The translations under genes and the position numbers were made by a program. The notes under the pieces were generated by a model, which was not told the DNA's origin, made no database searches, and saw only the letters and a list, made by a program, of their open reading frames with translations. Below, in pieces: positions 41,550-49,921 of a stretch of 64,000 nt of DNA. The stretch's first letter is position 1, and every line of letters starts with the position of its first letter. Source of the stretch: Trinickia terrae (GTDB lineage Bacteria; Pseudomonadota; Gammaproteobacteria; Burkholderiales; Burkholderiaceae); assembly GCF_005144415.1 (NCBI RefSeq), contig NZ_SWJE01000010.1, positions 62,001 through 126,000 on the forward strand, given 5' to 3'.

Positions 41550-42059
41550 TCACACGAGCCCGTACTTGTAGGACATATCGTCCTTGTCGCGCCGTCCGAC
41601 GTGGAAATTCGCGAGCGGCGCCGAATCGGCAGGCACCGGATCGGAGCGCTGCGAATCGAGCACCACCATCCGGTCGGCAATGCGCCATTCGCCATTGCGG
41701 CGCTCCATCCGGTCGACGTAGCGGACGAACGCGATCCAGTCCATGGCCGGCGTATCGCCCGCCGGCTTCGTCCGGTGGATGGCCTGCGCGTAATGCTCCG
41801 CATAGGCCACGTCGCCATCGACCTTGACGTACTGATTGCCGGTGAAGTGCTGCGTGCACTCGAAGCTCGGCAACAACCCCGCGGCCCAATCGATAAAACC
41901 CTCCACGCCGCCCTCATAAGCGCCGTGCCGGTCGATCGCGTCCGGGTGGTAGCACGAGCGGATCAGATCCCAGTCCATCCGGTCGACGCCCCGGCAGTAG
42001 CGGATATGGACGCGGCGAATGTCCGCTTCGTCCAGAAGCTGTTGAAGTTTCGGTTCCAA
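41550..42059 (-). CDS. SnoaL-like (NTF2-fold) protein with TTG start
   Basis: 169 residues from a TTG at 42059. GGAG lies seven bases upstream, and only one base separates it from the bicupin stop; the ATG at 42064 is in another frame. The fold is SnoaL_4/NTF2-like: DEADIRRVHIRYCRGVDRMDWDLIRSCYHPDA, QHFTGNQYVKVDGDVAYAEHYAQA, and RMERRNGEWRIADRMVVLD. Relatives are dehydratases, cyclases or isomerases acting on small cyclic ketones. The substrate is unknown. The position in the operon suggests a ring-processing or isomerisation step. Confidence 0.87.
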   Translation of the reverse strand: MEPKLQQLLDEADIRRVHIRYCRGVDRMDWDLIRSCYHPDAIDRHGAYEGGVEGFIDWAAGLLPSFECTQHFTGNQYVKVDGDVAYAEHYAQAIHRTKPAGDTPAMDWIAFVRYVDRMERRNGEWRIADRMVVLDSQRSDPVPADSAPLANFHVGRRDKDDMSYKYGLV

Positions 42060-42060
42060 G

Positions 42061-43119
42061 TCATGTCTCCTGGTTTGATTTGCCCGCGCTCGGATGCGGT
42101 CCGTATTGGCCCGTTTCCATCAGCTCCGAGGCGGCGATTGCCTTGGGTGTCCAACGAAGCGTCGCGCGCGTTTCGAGCAGCCACGCCTGATAGCCCTCTA
42201 CGACGTTCTCCGAAGGCCCGTGGTGAATGACGCCCTTCGGCACGCAGGTCAGCGTCCCCGGTTCCGAGCACCCGCCCCAGACGCCGGGGCCCCGCACGTA
42301 GCAGACCACCTCGTCGAAATCGGCATTGATGTGCACCGGCGGCCGTCCCCCGGGACGCGCGCTCAGGTTGAACATCAGGACGTCGCCCGTGCTCGAGGAC
42401 AGGAACTGGCTGGGCGGGCCGCCCTCGGGCAGATAGGCGTGAACCTGAATGCTGGCGAGGCTCAGCTTCCACACTGGAGCGGCCCCCGACAGCCGCACGC
42501 CGAGCGCAAGCGGATCGTGCGGCATCCTGAAGACCGTGTTCTCGTCGTCGAAGGTCTTCAGCACCAGCTTCGTCGGGCCGCCGGCCGCGATGCCGGGATC
42601 GATCTCGGCATGCTTCAGGTCGCGCGCGACGTTGAGCATTCCCGTCGGCGCGGGGGGCGAGAGCTTCAAGGCCGAAGGACTCTCGACGATGACGCTGCGC
42701 ATGGCGCCGTTCGCCGGCGCGTATCGATACGCCACGGCCCGCGGGATGCAAACGAAGTCGCCTTCCTCGGCGGTGAGGCAGCCGACGTCTGTTTCGAACC
42801 TGACCGTGCCTGACTGGATGAAATGGATTTCGTCCGCTTCGACGTTACGGACCACGTACGGCATCGGCTTGCGCCGGCCGGATACGAGCAGCCTGACGCC
42901 GAGCCTGGATGTCGCCACCGTTGTCGGGAGCGCTTCGGCGTCGTCCTGGTCGTCGGGCGTCAATCGCTCGAGGACCGCTCGTCTCGGTGCATGCGGGCCT
43001 TGCACGGAAAGATAGTCCGGCGCGTAGGTCGGCCGGGTCACGACCGACATCGCCCCCTGGAACCCGTCCCGAGTCCACAGCTGCACGGGAGGCCCCGCGT
43101 CCTGCGGCTTATCACTCAT
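42061..43119 (-). CDS. Homogentisate-1,2-dioxygenase-like bicupin
   Basis: 352 residues, shorter than true homogentisate dioxygenase (about 430-445). N-terminal cupin: EIHFIQSGTVRFETDVGCLTAEEGDFVCIPRAVAYRY (about 95-131). C-terminal cupin: PPVHINADFDEVVCYVRG and GVIHHGPSENVVEGYQAW, then TGQYGPHPSA. The likely metal ligands are the His of PVHIN, an acidic residue in FDE, and the His of HHGP. It may be a ring-cleaving dioxygenase or a related metal-dependent C-C hydrolase. Second gene in the BKACE operon. Confidence 0.8.
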   Translation of the reverse strand: MSDKPQDAGPPVQLWTRDGFQGAMSVVTRPTYAPDYLSVQGPHAPRRAVLERLTPDDQDDAEALPTTVATSRLGVRLLVSGRRKPMPYVVRNVEADEIHFIQSGTVRFETDVGCLTAEEGDFVCIPRAVAYRYAPANGAMRSVIVESPSALKLSPPAPTGMLNVARDLKHAEIDPGIAAGGPTKLVLKTFDDENTVFRMPHDPLALGVRLSGAAPVWKLSLASIQVHAYLPEGGPPSQFLSSSTGDVLMFNLSARPGGRPPVHINADFDEVVCYVRGPGVWGGCSEPGTLTCVPKGVIHHGPSENVVEGYQAWLLETRATLRWTPKAIAASELMETGQYGPHPSAGKSNQET

Positions 43120-43238
43120 TTGTCACCCTCCTTCGCTCTCGAACGCTGCCGCCATCCGGCTCTCGCCATCGCTTTTCTTCGGCGGCCGCACATCCAGTCT
43201 AGGCAACGGCGCCTGGAGCGGCGCCGCCGGATTGCGCA

Positions 43239-44222
43239 TCACGAACGGGTCGGCTTGCCCACCAGGGCCCGGTACTCGTTCGCCGTTGCCGGCTTGCGTC
43301 CGAGCAGCGCCGCGATGTCTTTCGCCATGTTGAACATCTCGAGGTTGCTCTGGAGGCGCTCGTCGCTGTTCGGGTACTTCCACGGCGTGTCCTCGGTCCC
43401 GACGCGAATGTGCAGGCCCATCATCGTGGCGAGTGTCGTCATGTAGAGGCTCGCGCGGCCCGCCGCGCACACGCTGATCACGGAGGTCGGGTCGATCTTG
43501 CGGATCTGATCCACCATCAGGAACATATGTTGAGCCATGTCCTGGGCGTCACTGACCCAGGTGCCGGAAACCAGGGTACGCCCGACGTTGAACGGCAGCC
43601 CGTAGAGGATGATCCAGTTGTACGGCTTCTTGAGAATCCCGGTATCGATCAGCTTGCGCTTGGCAAGCTCGATTTCGCCGGAGCTGTGGACCGCCAGCTC
43701 GGGCTTGACGCCGACCTCTTCGAGCGTTGCGACGGCCGGCACCGCAAAGGCCTCCGGATGGCCCGGCGCGCACGGCGCCACCTCGCACATCCCCGCGCGC
43801 GCCGGGTCCATGCACATGTCGAACGTCGTGCCGTGCAGCACGTTCACATTCGGCACGAAGTCGCTGCCGAAGCGGGCGCGCAGCGGCTCGATAACCTGCT
43901 TGTAGGCTTCGACCGGCACGATGTCGCGATCCATGCGGCGCCCCTGTGCGTCGGTCATGAACGAGAAGTCGATGTGAACGCCGCAGGCGCCGGCTTCGAT
44001 CACCCTGGTCGCTTCATCCACGTACGCCTGGAACGACGTCGTGTCTTCGAAGCGCCCGGAGACCGCGGCGTTGATTGCGATCTTCTCCGGCACGTTCCAC
44101 TTGGGCTGCAACTCGGCCCCCGCAATGAACTGGTACTCCTCCATTTCGCGTTTGGCGGCTTCCCAGAGTGGCAGTTTTTCAATCATCTGAACCTCGACGT
44201 CGGTAGTGGTTAACGTTCCCAT
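43239..44222 (-). CDS. BKACE-family (DUF849) beta-keto acid cleavage enzyme
   Basis: 327 residues, TIM-barrel BKACE family; relatives cleave beta-keto acids with acetyl-CoA (for example 3-keto-5-aminohexanoate or triacetate to acetoacetate). Conserved stretches: AINAAVSGRF (about 49-58), GACGVHIDFSF (78-88), VPNVNVLHGTTFDM and HIRVGTEDTPWKYPNSDERL (271-290). The usual zinc His-x-His is H83-I-D85 here; the third ligand Glu is likely E277. An alternative start is M13 (44186), also with a GAGG site. First gene after promoter module 1, so probably the defining enzyme of its operon. Confidence 0.88.
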   Translation of the reverse strand: MGTLTTTDVEVQMIEKLPLWEAAKREMEEYQFIAGAELQPKWNVPEKIAINAAVSGRFEDTTSFQAYVDEATRVIEAGACGVHIDFSFMTDAQGRRMDRDIVPVEAYKQVIEPLRARFGSDFVPNVNVLHGTTFDMCMDPARAGMCEVAPCAPGHPEAFAVPAVATLEEVGVKPELAVHSSGEIELAKRKLIDTGILKKPYNWIILYGLPFNVGRTLVSGTWVSDAQDMAQHMFLMVDQIRKIDPTSVISVCAAGRASLYMTTLATMMGLHIRVGTEDTPWKYPNSDERLQSNLEMFNMAKDIAALLGRKPATANEYRALVGKPTRS

Positions 44223-44264
44223 CGCCCCTGATCACATCGTCTGTGCTACGATTATTCCACAAGA

Positions 44265-44309
44265 GATCGATTTATATCGAATGATTAGCCTTGGAATCAA
44301 CAAAGTCAA
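44265..44309 (-). promoter_or_regulatory. Promoter/operator module 1 (BKACE operon)
   Basis: Read on the minus strand: -35 TTGACT (44309-44304), a 17-base spacer, -10 AATCAT (44286-44281), and the overlapping operator ATTCGATATAAATCGAT within 44285-44265. The 21 bases from ATCATTCG to ATCGATC are identical to module 2. A regulator bound here would block the -10 region and the start of transcription. Confidence 0.85.
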
Positions 44310-44314
44310 GGGCA

Positions 44315-44330
44315 CTAGGGAATTCCCTAG
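44315..44330. promoter_or_regulatory. 16-bp perfect palindrome CTAGGGAATTCCCTAG
   Basis: A perfect inverted repeat five bases upstream of the module 1 -35 box and 21 bases before marR1. A near copy (CTAGGGAGATTCCCTAG, 45026-45042) sits at the same position relative to module 2. It is a candidate second transcription-factor site. Confidence 0.6.
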
Positions 44331-44351
44331 CATTTACCGAGGAACGAGCAA

Positions 44352-44891
44352 ATGACCAAGTCCGGCTCGACTGCAATCGACGTGGTCCGGGATCCCCTTG
44401 AGCCGGCCCGATGCTCAGGGGGGATGGAGACGCAGCCGGTCTTCGATGACCGGAGCAGGACCGTTCCGTGGATGACCCGAACGCTGCATCGCCTCTACGA
44501 CCTGGAGGCGCAGAAGGTGCTTGGCAAAGAGCGGATTTCGATCGCGCATTGGTACTACCTTCGCGTGCTGGCAAAGAGCGGCGAGCTGAATCAGCTGGAG
44601 CTCAGCAAGCGCATCGGGATCGCCTCGACCACCGCCGTGCCCGCCCTGGACAGCATGGAAAGGCGCGGCCTGCTGAAGCGAACCCGCGATCCTAAGGATC
44701 GGCGAAAGTACTACGTGAGCCTGACCGGCGACGGCAGGCGCCTGGTCGATCAATTGCTGCCGGAGGTCGTCAAGATGATCGACGCATCGTTCGACGGGGT
44801 CGACAAGGAAGAGCTGCGCATCTTCTGGAAGGTCTTGCATCGGATCGAGCAAAACCTCACGGCGATGGCGAATGGCGATATCGTCGACTGA
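44352..44891 (+). CDS. MarR-family regulator, paralogue 1
   Basis: 179 residues from the ATG at 44352, with GAGG upstream. The winged helix is GELNQLELSKRIGIASTTAVPALDSMERRGLLKRTRDPKDRRKYYVSLTGDGRRLV (about residues 76-131). The first 30 residues are a variable extension. It is a close paralogue of the MarR gene at 51093 (shared DR.RTVPWM, HWYYLRVLA, GELNQLELSKR, ASTTAVPALD). It is divergent from the BKACE operon and upstream of the ABC importer. A phenolic or ring-derived acid is a reasonable inducer guess for MarR proteins. Confidence 0.93.
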   Translation: MTKSGSTAIDVVRDPLEPARCSGGMETQPVFDDRSRTVPWMTRTLHRLYDLEAQKVLGKERISIAHWYYLRVLAKSGELNQLELSKRIGIASTTAVPALDSMERRGLLKRTRDPKDRRKYYVSLTGDGRRLVDQLLPEVVKMIDASFDGVDKEELRIFWKVLHRIEQNLTAMANGDIVD

Positions 44892-45025
44892 GCAGCCTTT
44901 GCCCTAACCCCGCCACCCCGTCATGCCCCGATTCTCAGCCCGGGGCATGCGCGAAGCACCCGCGCCCCCCACCCTCACGCGCGAAACGTGTTCGGCCTCA
45001 CTCGCCGCGTTCGCGCTCGCCCTCG

Positions 45026-45042
45026 CTAGGGAGATTCCCTAG
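45026..45042. promoter_or_regulatory. Palindrome CTAGGGAGATTCCCTAG
   Basis: Near copy of the 16-bp palindrome at 44315-44330, with one extra base in the centre. It sits seven bases upstream of the -35 box of module 2. Confidence 0.55.
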
Positions 45043-45048
45043 GAATGC

Positions 45049-45093
45049 TTGACTTCACTCACTCCGAATCACATCATTCGATATAAATCGATC
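45049..45093 (+). promoter_or_regulatory. Promoter/operator module 2 (ABC importer operon)
   Basis: -35 TTGACT (45049-45054), 17-base spacer, -10 CATCAT (45072-45077), operator ATTCGATATAAATCGAT from 45076. The region extends to a larger 29-base dyad, ATTCGnTATAA ... TTATAnCGAAT (45076-45104). Confidence 0.85.
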
Positions 45094-45193
45094 TTATAGC
45101 GAATCATCGTGAAAAGGATCATGAAGCGCGCCGGTTAGCGCCACGTTCCGGGCCGTTTCGAATTCGCCTCCATCACCCACGTCGAGGATCGTC

Positions 45194-46288
45194 ATGTTCT
45201 TCAGGAAACCCGTTCCGAGCGCTCTCAGAAGCGTAGGCCTGCTGTTTTCGGCAGGCCTGATTTGCACCGCCGCACACGCAGCGGAAGATTCCATCACGAA
45301 CCATCAAGGCGACATCGCGCCGCTTTGCGGCACGAAGCCGATGATCGTCGGCGTAGCCGACGGATACGGCGGCAACACATGGCGCAAAACGGGCCTCGCG
45401 GAGGTCAAGGACGAGCTCAGCCGCTGCAAGAACCTCACGCGCGTCCTCTACAGCAACGCCAACGGCGACCCGCAGAAGGCGAACTCCGACATCAACAGCA
45501 TGGTCGCGCAAGGCGTCAACGTGCTCATCATGGTTCCGGACTTCGGCGCCGTGCAGCTCCCCGCCATGCGCGCCGCCATGAAAGCCGGCGTATCGGTCAT
45601 TCCCTACTCCGCGCAAATTGCCGGCGTGCCCGGGCGCGACTATGTCGTCAACGTCGTCGGCGATACCAAGCAGGTCGGCGTGCTGTGGGCCGACTGGCTC
45701 GGCACCGCGCTCAAGAAGGGCAACGTCGTGTTCATGGGCGGATCGGCCGGCGCTGCCGGGTCGCAAAACTTCATGGACGGCTTAAGAGGCGGTCTCAAGA
45801 AGTACCCTGACTTGAAGCTGTTGAACGAGCAGTTCGTCGTGACGAACTGGAACCCCGTCGACGCGCAAAAGGCTACCGTGGGCCTGATCGCCCACTACTC
45901 GAAGATCGACGCGATCGTCACGGACTACGGCGAAACCGCGCTCGCCGCGGTGAAGGCATTCGAGCAGGCGCACCTTCCGGTGCCGGCCATCGCCACCATT
46001 GCCAGCGACAACCAGCTGAACTGTCATTACCTGGCGGCGAAGAAGTCGGGGACGCCGTTTCCCTACTACACGCTCGACGGCACGACGACTTACGTGCGCT
46101 TCGCGGTACGGCAAGGCGTAGCCGCCTACCAGGGCACCGCCGACAAGGAGTCTCCTGCCGTCCTTCCCTACCCCTATGCGGACAGCGCCAAGGGGCTCGA
46201 CCCGCAGTGCGACCCCGCGGCGCCGCCCGATGCCGACCTCTCGTCCGCACTCCCGCCTCAGAAGCTGAAGGCCGTGTTTGAACATTGA
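45194..46288 (+). CDS. Periplasmic substrate-binding protein of a ribose-type ABC importer
   Basis: 364 residues from MFFRKPVPSALRSVGLLFSAGLICTAAHA, a clear signal peptide. The Peripla_BP_4 fold shows in IVGVADGYGGNTWRKTGLAEVKDEL, QGVNVLIMVPDF, GDTKQVGVLWADWLGTAL and KIDAIVTDYGETALAAVKAFEQ. GAGG precedes the ATG. Relatives bind sugars, polyols or autoinducer-type cyclic ligands. The ligand here is unknown, but the shared operator ties uptake to the BKACE and molybdoenzyme operons. Followed by the ATPase-permease with 16 bases between. Confidence 0.92.
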   Translation: MFFRKPVPSALRSVGLLFSAGLICTAAHAAEDSITNHQGDIAPLCGTKPMIVGVADGYGGNTWRKTGLAEVKDELSRCKNLTRVLYSNANGDPQKANSDINSMVAQGVNVLIMVPDFGAVQLPAMRAAMKAGVSVIPYSAQIAGVPGRDYVVNVVGDTKQVGVLWADWLGTALKKGNVVFMGGSAGAAGSQNFMDGLRGGLKKYPDLKLLNEQFVVTNWNPVDAQKATVGLIAHYSKIDAIVTDYGETALAAVKAFEQAHLPVPAIATIASDNQLNCHYLAAKKSGTPFPYYTLDGTTTYVRFAVRQGVAAYQGTADKESPAVLPYPYADSAKGLDPQCDPAAPPDADLSSALPPQKLKAVFEH

Positions 46289-46304
46289 TAGCTCGGGAAG
46301 AGTC

Positions 46305-48782
46305 ATGAACGAACCGCATTTCCTGCTGCAGATCGACGGGGTCACGAAGACCTTTCCCGGCGTGCGGGCGCTCGATAACGTGACGTTCTCGGTGCTCGCA
46401 GGCGAAGTCCACGGTCTGGTCGGCGAGAACGGCGCCGGGAAATCCACCCTCATGGCCGTGGCGTCGGGCGCGCTCGTCCCCGAAAGCGGACGCGTCGTCA
46501 TCGATGGCTCGGAAACCAAGGGCGATACCGAAGAAGCGCGCCGCCTGGGGCTGGCGATCGTCCGGCAGGAGCCCGCGCTCATGCCGGAGCTGACCGTCGC
46601 CGAAAATCTTTATCTCGGCGTGCCGGCCGAGCAGCGCCCGTCCTTGATGAGCACGAGCGAATGGGCGCAAGAGCGGCTGCGCCAATGGAGCGGGAACGCC
46701 GCGATCGACGCGAACGAGCGCGTCTCCAGCCTGACTCCGGAACAGCGCTTCATCGTCGAGATCGTGAAAGCGCTCTCGGCCAAGCCGAAGGTCCTGGTTC
46801 TCGACGAGCCCACCGAACACCTGCTCGCGGAAGACGTCGAGCGTCTTTTCGAACGCATCCGCGGTGTCACCGCATCGGGTTGCGCCGTCGTCTATATCTC
46901 GCACCGCATTCGCGAAGTGCAGAAGATCGCCAACCGCATCACAGTGCTTCGCGACGGACAAGGACAGGGCACCTACGGCGCCGAAGGACTGAGCGAGCAG
47001 CAAATCGTGGAGCTCATCGTCGGCGGAGCGCTCGACCGGGAGTTCCCCGCCAAGGCCGGAAACTGCTCCGCCGGCACGGTTCTCGAGGTCGTCTCGCTCG
47101 GCGGCGCAGGCTTCAACGACGTGTCGGTCCGGGTCAGGAAGGGCGAGATCGTGGGCTTGGCCGGGATAGACGGCAACGGGCAGCGGGAATTCATGTCGGC
47201 CCTTGCCGGCCTGATTCGAAGCCGCGGCGCGGTCAGCGTGAACGGCAGACCAGCGAACCTTCATGATTCCCGCGCGGCCGCGGCCTCAGGCATCCGCCTG
47301 CTTCCAGGCGACCGCCACAGGGAAGGCATCTTCGGCGAGCTCTCCGTGCGCGAAAACTTCTCGATCCGCAGTCTTGCGCTCGACTCCGTCAAAGGCTGGA
47401 TCAGCCAAAGCGGCGAGGCGCGGCGAGCCCGGGAGGCGGTGACGGGTTTCGCGGTCAAGACACCTTCGGTCGAGACGCCGATCCGTTCTCTTTCGGGAGG
47501 CAATCAGCAAAAGCTCGTGCTTGCGAGCGTCCTCGCCAGCCGCCCCGAAGTCCTGCTCGTCGACGAGCCGACGCAGGGCGTGGATATCGGCGCCCGGATG
47601 GAAATCTACAAAGTGCTCCGCCAGGCCGCCGCAGCCGGCACCGCTGTCATCGTCGTCTCGTCCGATGCGCTCGAAGTGGCCGGCTTGTGCGACCGCGTGC
47701 TGATTTTCTCGCGCGGGCACATCGTCAAGGAACTGCGTGAGCGCGACGTCAGCGAGAACAACATCACCTCCGCGGTGCTCACGGCGACCACCGAGCGGAC
47801 GAGGGGCATGGCAGGCATCCCGGCTTTCTGGAAGTGGGCATCCGGAGACTGGGCGCCCCTCGTGATGCTCGCACTGGCGGTTTGCGCGCTCGGCCTGTAC
47901 GCGGCGCACGTGAACGAAGCCTATCTGTCCGCACGCAATGTGAGCGGAATGCTGGCGCTCGTGGCGACGCTGGCCATCGTCTCCTATGGGCAGCAGGCGC
48001 TGATGCTCGTCGGCGGCATCGATCTGTCCGTGGGTCCCCTGATGGGATTGATGGTCGTCATCCAGTCGTTCTTTCTGAACGGCGGGTCCGCCTTGAGCCA
48101 TCAACTGACGGGATGGGCGATCGCTTGCCTGGTTGCGGTGGCGGTCGGGCTGGTGAACTGGGTGCTGGTCTGCCCCTTCCGGCTCCACCCCATGGTCGCG
48201 ACGCTGGCCACCTACATGGCTTTGCAGGCGGTTTCCCTGATCCTGCGTCCGGTTCCCGGCGGCATCATCGCGGACGCGCTCATCGACACGATCGGCGCGC
48301 AGATCGGATTCGTGCCGGTGATTGCGATCGTGGCCGCCGTTCTGGCCGTCGCGCTCGAGTTCGCTCTGTTCAAGACACGGATGGGCGTCGTGTTCCGCGG
48401 CGTCGGCTCGCGGCTCGAGGCCGCCCGCATGGCTGGCATTCGCACCCAGCTGACCTTGCTGGCGGCGTATCTCGGCTGTTCGCTCCTCGCGGCCGTTGCC
48501 GCCGTGCCGATGATGGCGCAGGTCGGCTCGGGCGACCCGAATGCCGGCATCAACTACACGCTCGCGAGCATCGCCGCCGTCGTCATCGGCGGAGCGAGCC
48601 TGTTCGGCGGACGCGGCTCCTTCATCGGCTCGCTGCTCGGCGCGCTGCTGATCATTCAGGTGAACGTCGTCACCTCGTTTCTGGACATCGGAGATTCGTG
48701 GCAGTCGTATTTGCTGGGCGGAATGATCCTTGTGTCCGTCGCCCTCTATTCGAAGAGCAGGGAAATGGCGGTGGCGAAATGA
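46305..48782 (+). CDS. Fused ABC importer: RbsA-type double ATPase plus RbsC-type permease
   Basis: 825 residues from the ATG at 46305 (GGAAGAG upstream). Residues 1-490 are a duplicated ATPase. Cassette 1 has GENGAGKST, RQEPAL, VLVLDEPTEHL and ISHRIREV, but its signature is degenerate (SSLTPEQR). Cassette 2 has the usual degenerate Walker A (AGIDGNGQRE) with intact LSGGNQQK and LLVDEPTQGVD. Residues 515-825 form a BPD_transp_2 permease (GGIDLSVGPLMGLMVV; ASIAAVVIGGASLFGGRG). ATPase and permease are normally separate polypeptides in this class. The stop overlaps the next permease start by ATGA. Confidence 0.93.
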   Translation: MNEPHFLLQIDGVTKTFPGVRALDNVTFSVLAGEVHGLVGENGAGKSTLMAVASGALVPESGRVVIDGSETKGDTEEARRLGLAIVRQEPALMPELTVAENLYLGVPAEQRPSLMSTSEWAQERLRQWSGNAAIDANERVSSLTPEQRFIVEIVKALSAKPKVLVLDEPTEHLLAEDVERLFERIRGVTASGCAVVYISHRIREVQKIANRITVLRDGQGQGTYGAEGLSEQQIVELIVGGALDREFPAKAGNCSAGTVLEVVSLGGAGFNDVSVRVRKGEIVGLAGIDGNGQREFMSALAGLIRSRGAVSVNGRPANLHDSRAAAASGIRLLPGDRHREGIFGELSVRENFSIRSLALDSVKGWISQSGEARRAREAVTGFAVKTPSVETPIRSLSGGNQQKLVLASVLASRPEVLLVDEPTQGVDIGARMEIYKVLRQAAAAGTAVIVVSSDALEVAGLCDRVLIFSRGHIVKELRERDVSENNITSAVLTATTERTRGMAGIPAFWKWASGDWAPLVMLALAVCALGLYAAHVNEAYLSARNVSGMLALVATLAIVSYGQQALMLVGGIDLSVGPLMGLMVVIQSFFLNGGSALSHQLTGWAIACLVAVAVGLVNWVLVCPFRLHPMVATLATYMALQAVSLILRPVPGGIIADALIDTIGAQIGFVPVIAIVAAVLAVALEFALFKTRMGVVFRGVGSRLEAARMAGIRTQLTLLAAYLGCSLLAAVAAVPMMAQVGSGDPNAGINYTLASIAAVVIGGASLFGGRGSFIGSLLGALLIIQVNVVTSFLDIGDSWQSYLLGGMILVSVALYSKSREMAVAK

Positions 48783-49810
48783 GAAAAGTCATGAGCAATC
48801 AAGCGGCCGTGGTACCGGAAACCTCCTCGTCATCGTCATCATCCTCGAAGCCGAAGCGCGCCAGACTTCCCGCGCTCGGCGAATTCGGGTGGATCTGGAT
48901 CGGGCTGGCGCTTCTCTTCCTCGTCAGCCTGGCCGTCGCGCCGGGAACCATGACCCGGGGCTCCATTCTGGCCATGCTTCCGTTCGCGGGCATCCTCGCC
49001 ATCGTGGCGACGGGCCAGACCCTCGTCATCCAGCAGCGAGGACTGGATATGTCGGCAATCGGCATGGTCTCGCTGGCGGGCGTACTGATGGCCAGAACCG
49101 GATTTGCATTCGGCTCGCTGACCGTCGCGGTCGTTTTCACGCTGGGCGTCTGCGCCGTGGTCGGCATCGTCAACGGGACGCTCGTGTCGCGGCTCGCCAT
49201 TACGCCGCTGGTCGCAACGCTGGCTGTCAACGCACTTCTCATCGGCAGTGTCCGCTCGTTGACGGGGAGCGTCCCCGCCAATGTCCCGGCCGTCATGCAG
49301 ACCATTTCCCATGCGCAATTGATCGGCTTGCCCGCCAACGTCCTGATTGCTTTTGCCTTCGTCGTGACGGCATGGATCATCACGCGAAAGACCGCGGTGG
49401 GGCGCAAGTTCGTCGCCGTCGGCGTGAATCCGCGTGCGGCCGAAGCCGCTGGAGTGCGCGTGCTGTGGTACAGGATCGGCGCTTATGTCGCGTCCGCTGT
49501 GTGCTTTTCGGCGGCCGGCATGCTGCTGGCCGGATTCATCGGCAGCGCGTCGCAGACGTCCGGCAATGACTACCTGCTTCCCGCCATCGCGGCGGTCGTC
49601 GTCGGCGGGACGCCGTTCACCGGCGGCAAGGGCAGCGTCATCGCCAGCGCCGTCGCGGCGTTGTTCATGGCGCAACTCGGCCAGCTCGTCCTGGCGCTTG
49701 GCGCGGGCGACTCGGTCCAGCTGCTCGTGCAGGCATGCGCCATTCTGCTTGCGACGCTGATTCGCCATCTGCCGGCCGCCCTGCGGACCTTTCGCAGATT
49801 CAAGCAGTAG
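48779..49810 (+). CDS. Second RbsC-type permease of the ABC importer
   Basis: 343 residues. After a Ser-rich, basic N-terminus (SSSSSSSSKPKR) there are about nine membrane helices with the family segments VATGQTLVIQQRGLDMSAIGMVSLAG and LLPAIAAVVVGGTPFTGGKGSV. The ATG at 48779 overlaps the preceding stop; MSNQ at 48791 is an alternative. With the fused protein it would make a heterodimeric permease pore. Confidence 0.93.
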   Translation: MRKVMSNQAAVVPETSSSSSSSSKPKRARLPALGEFGWIWIGLALLFLVSLAVAPGTMTRGSILAMLPFAGILAIVATGQTLVIQQRGLDMSAIGMVSLAGVLMARTGFAFGSLTVAVVFTLGVCAVVGIVNGTLVSRLAITPLVATLAVNALLIGSVRSLTGSVPANVPAVMQTISHAQLIGLPANVLIAFAFVVTAWIITRKTAVGRKFVAVGVNPRAAEAAGVRVLWYRIGAYVASAVCFSAAGMLLAGFIGSASQTSGNDYLLPAIAAVVVGGTPFTGGKGSVIASAVAALFMAQLGQLVLALGAGDSVQLLVQACAILLATLIRHLPAALRTFRRFKQ

Positions 49811-49921
49811 GGAAAACGTTGTTTGCAAAAGCAGTTCGGCTTGACCTGGCAGTTCGATTGACATAGCCCGTCAGAGGCATGAAAGCAGTTCCTGGAGACT
49901 TCTATTCCGTAAGGATCCCAA

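Larger units (their letters stand above)
44892..45193 (+). other. Intergenic region holding promoter module 2
   Basis: 302 bases between marR1 and the substrate-binding protein gene. No gene is seen. It contains the CTAGGGA palindrome (45026-45042) and promoter/operator module 2 (45049-45093); the rest, 45094-45193, is the 5' leader of the importer operon. Confidence 0.7.

Noticed and set aside
42064-42066. ATG just upstream of the SnoaL-like gene as its start
   Set aside because: It is in a different frame and opens into an unrelated shadow frame; the in-frame TTG at 42059 has GGAG at good spacing.
47834-49810. Extended upstream start (47834) for the second permease frame
   Set aside because: The first 315 codons are an Arg-rich shadow of the fused ATPase-permease; permease sequence begins only at 48779.
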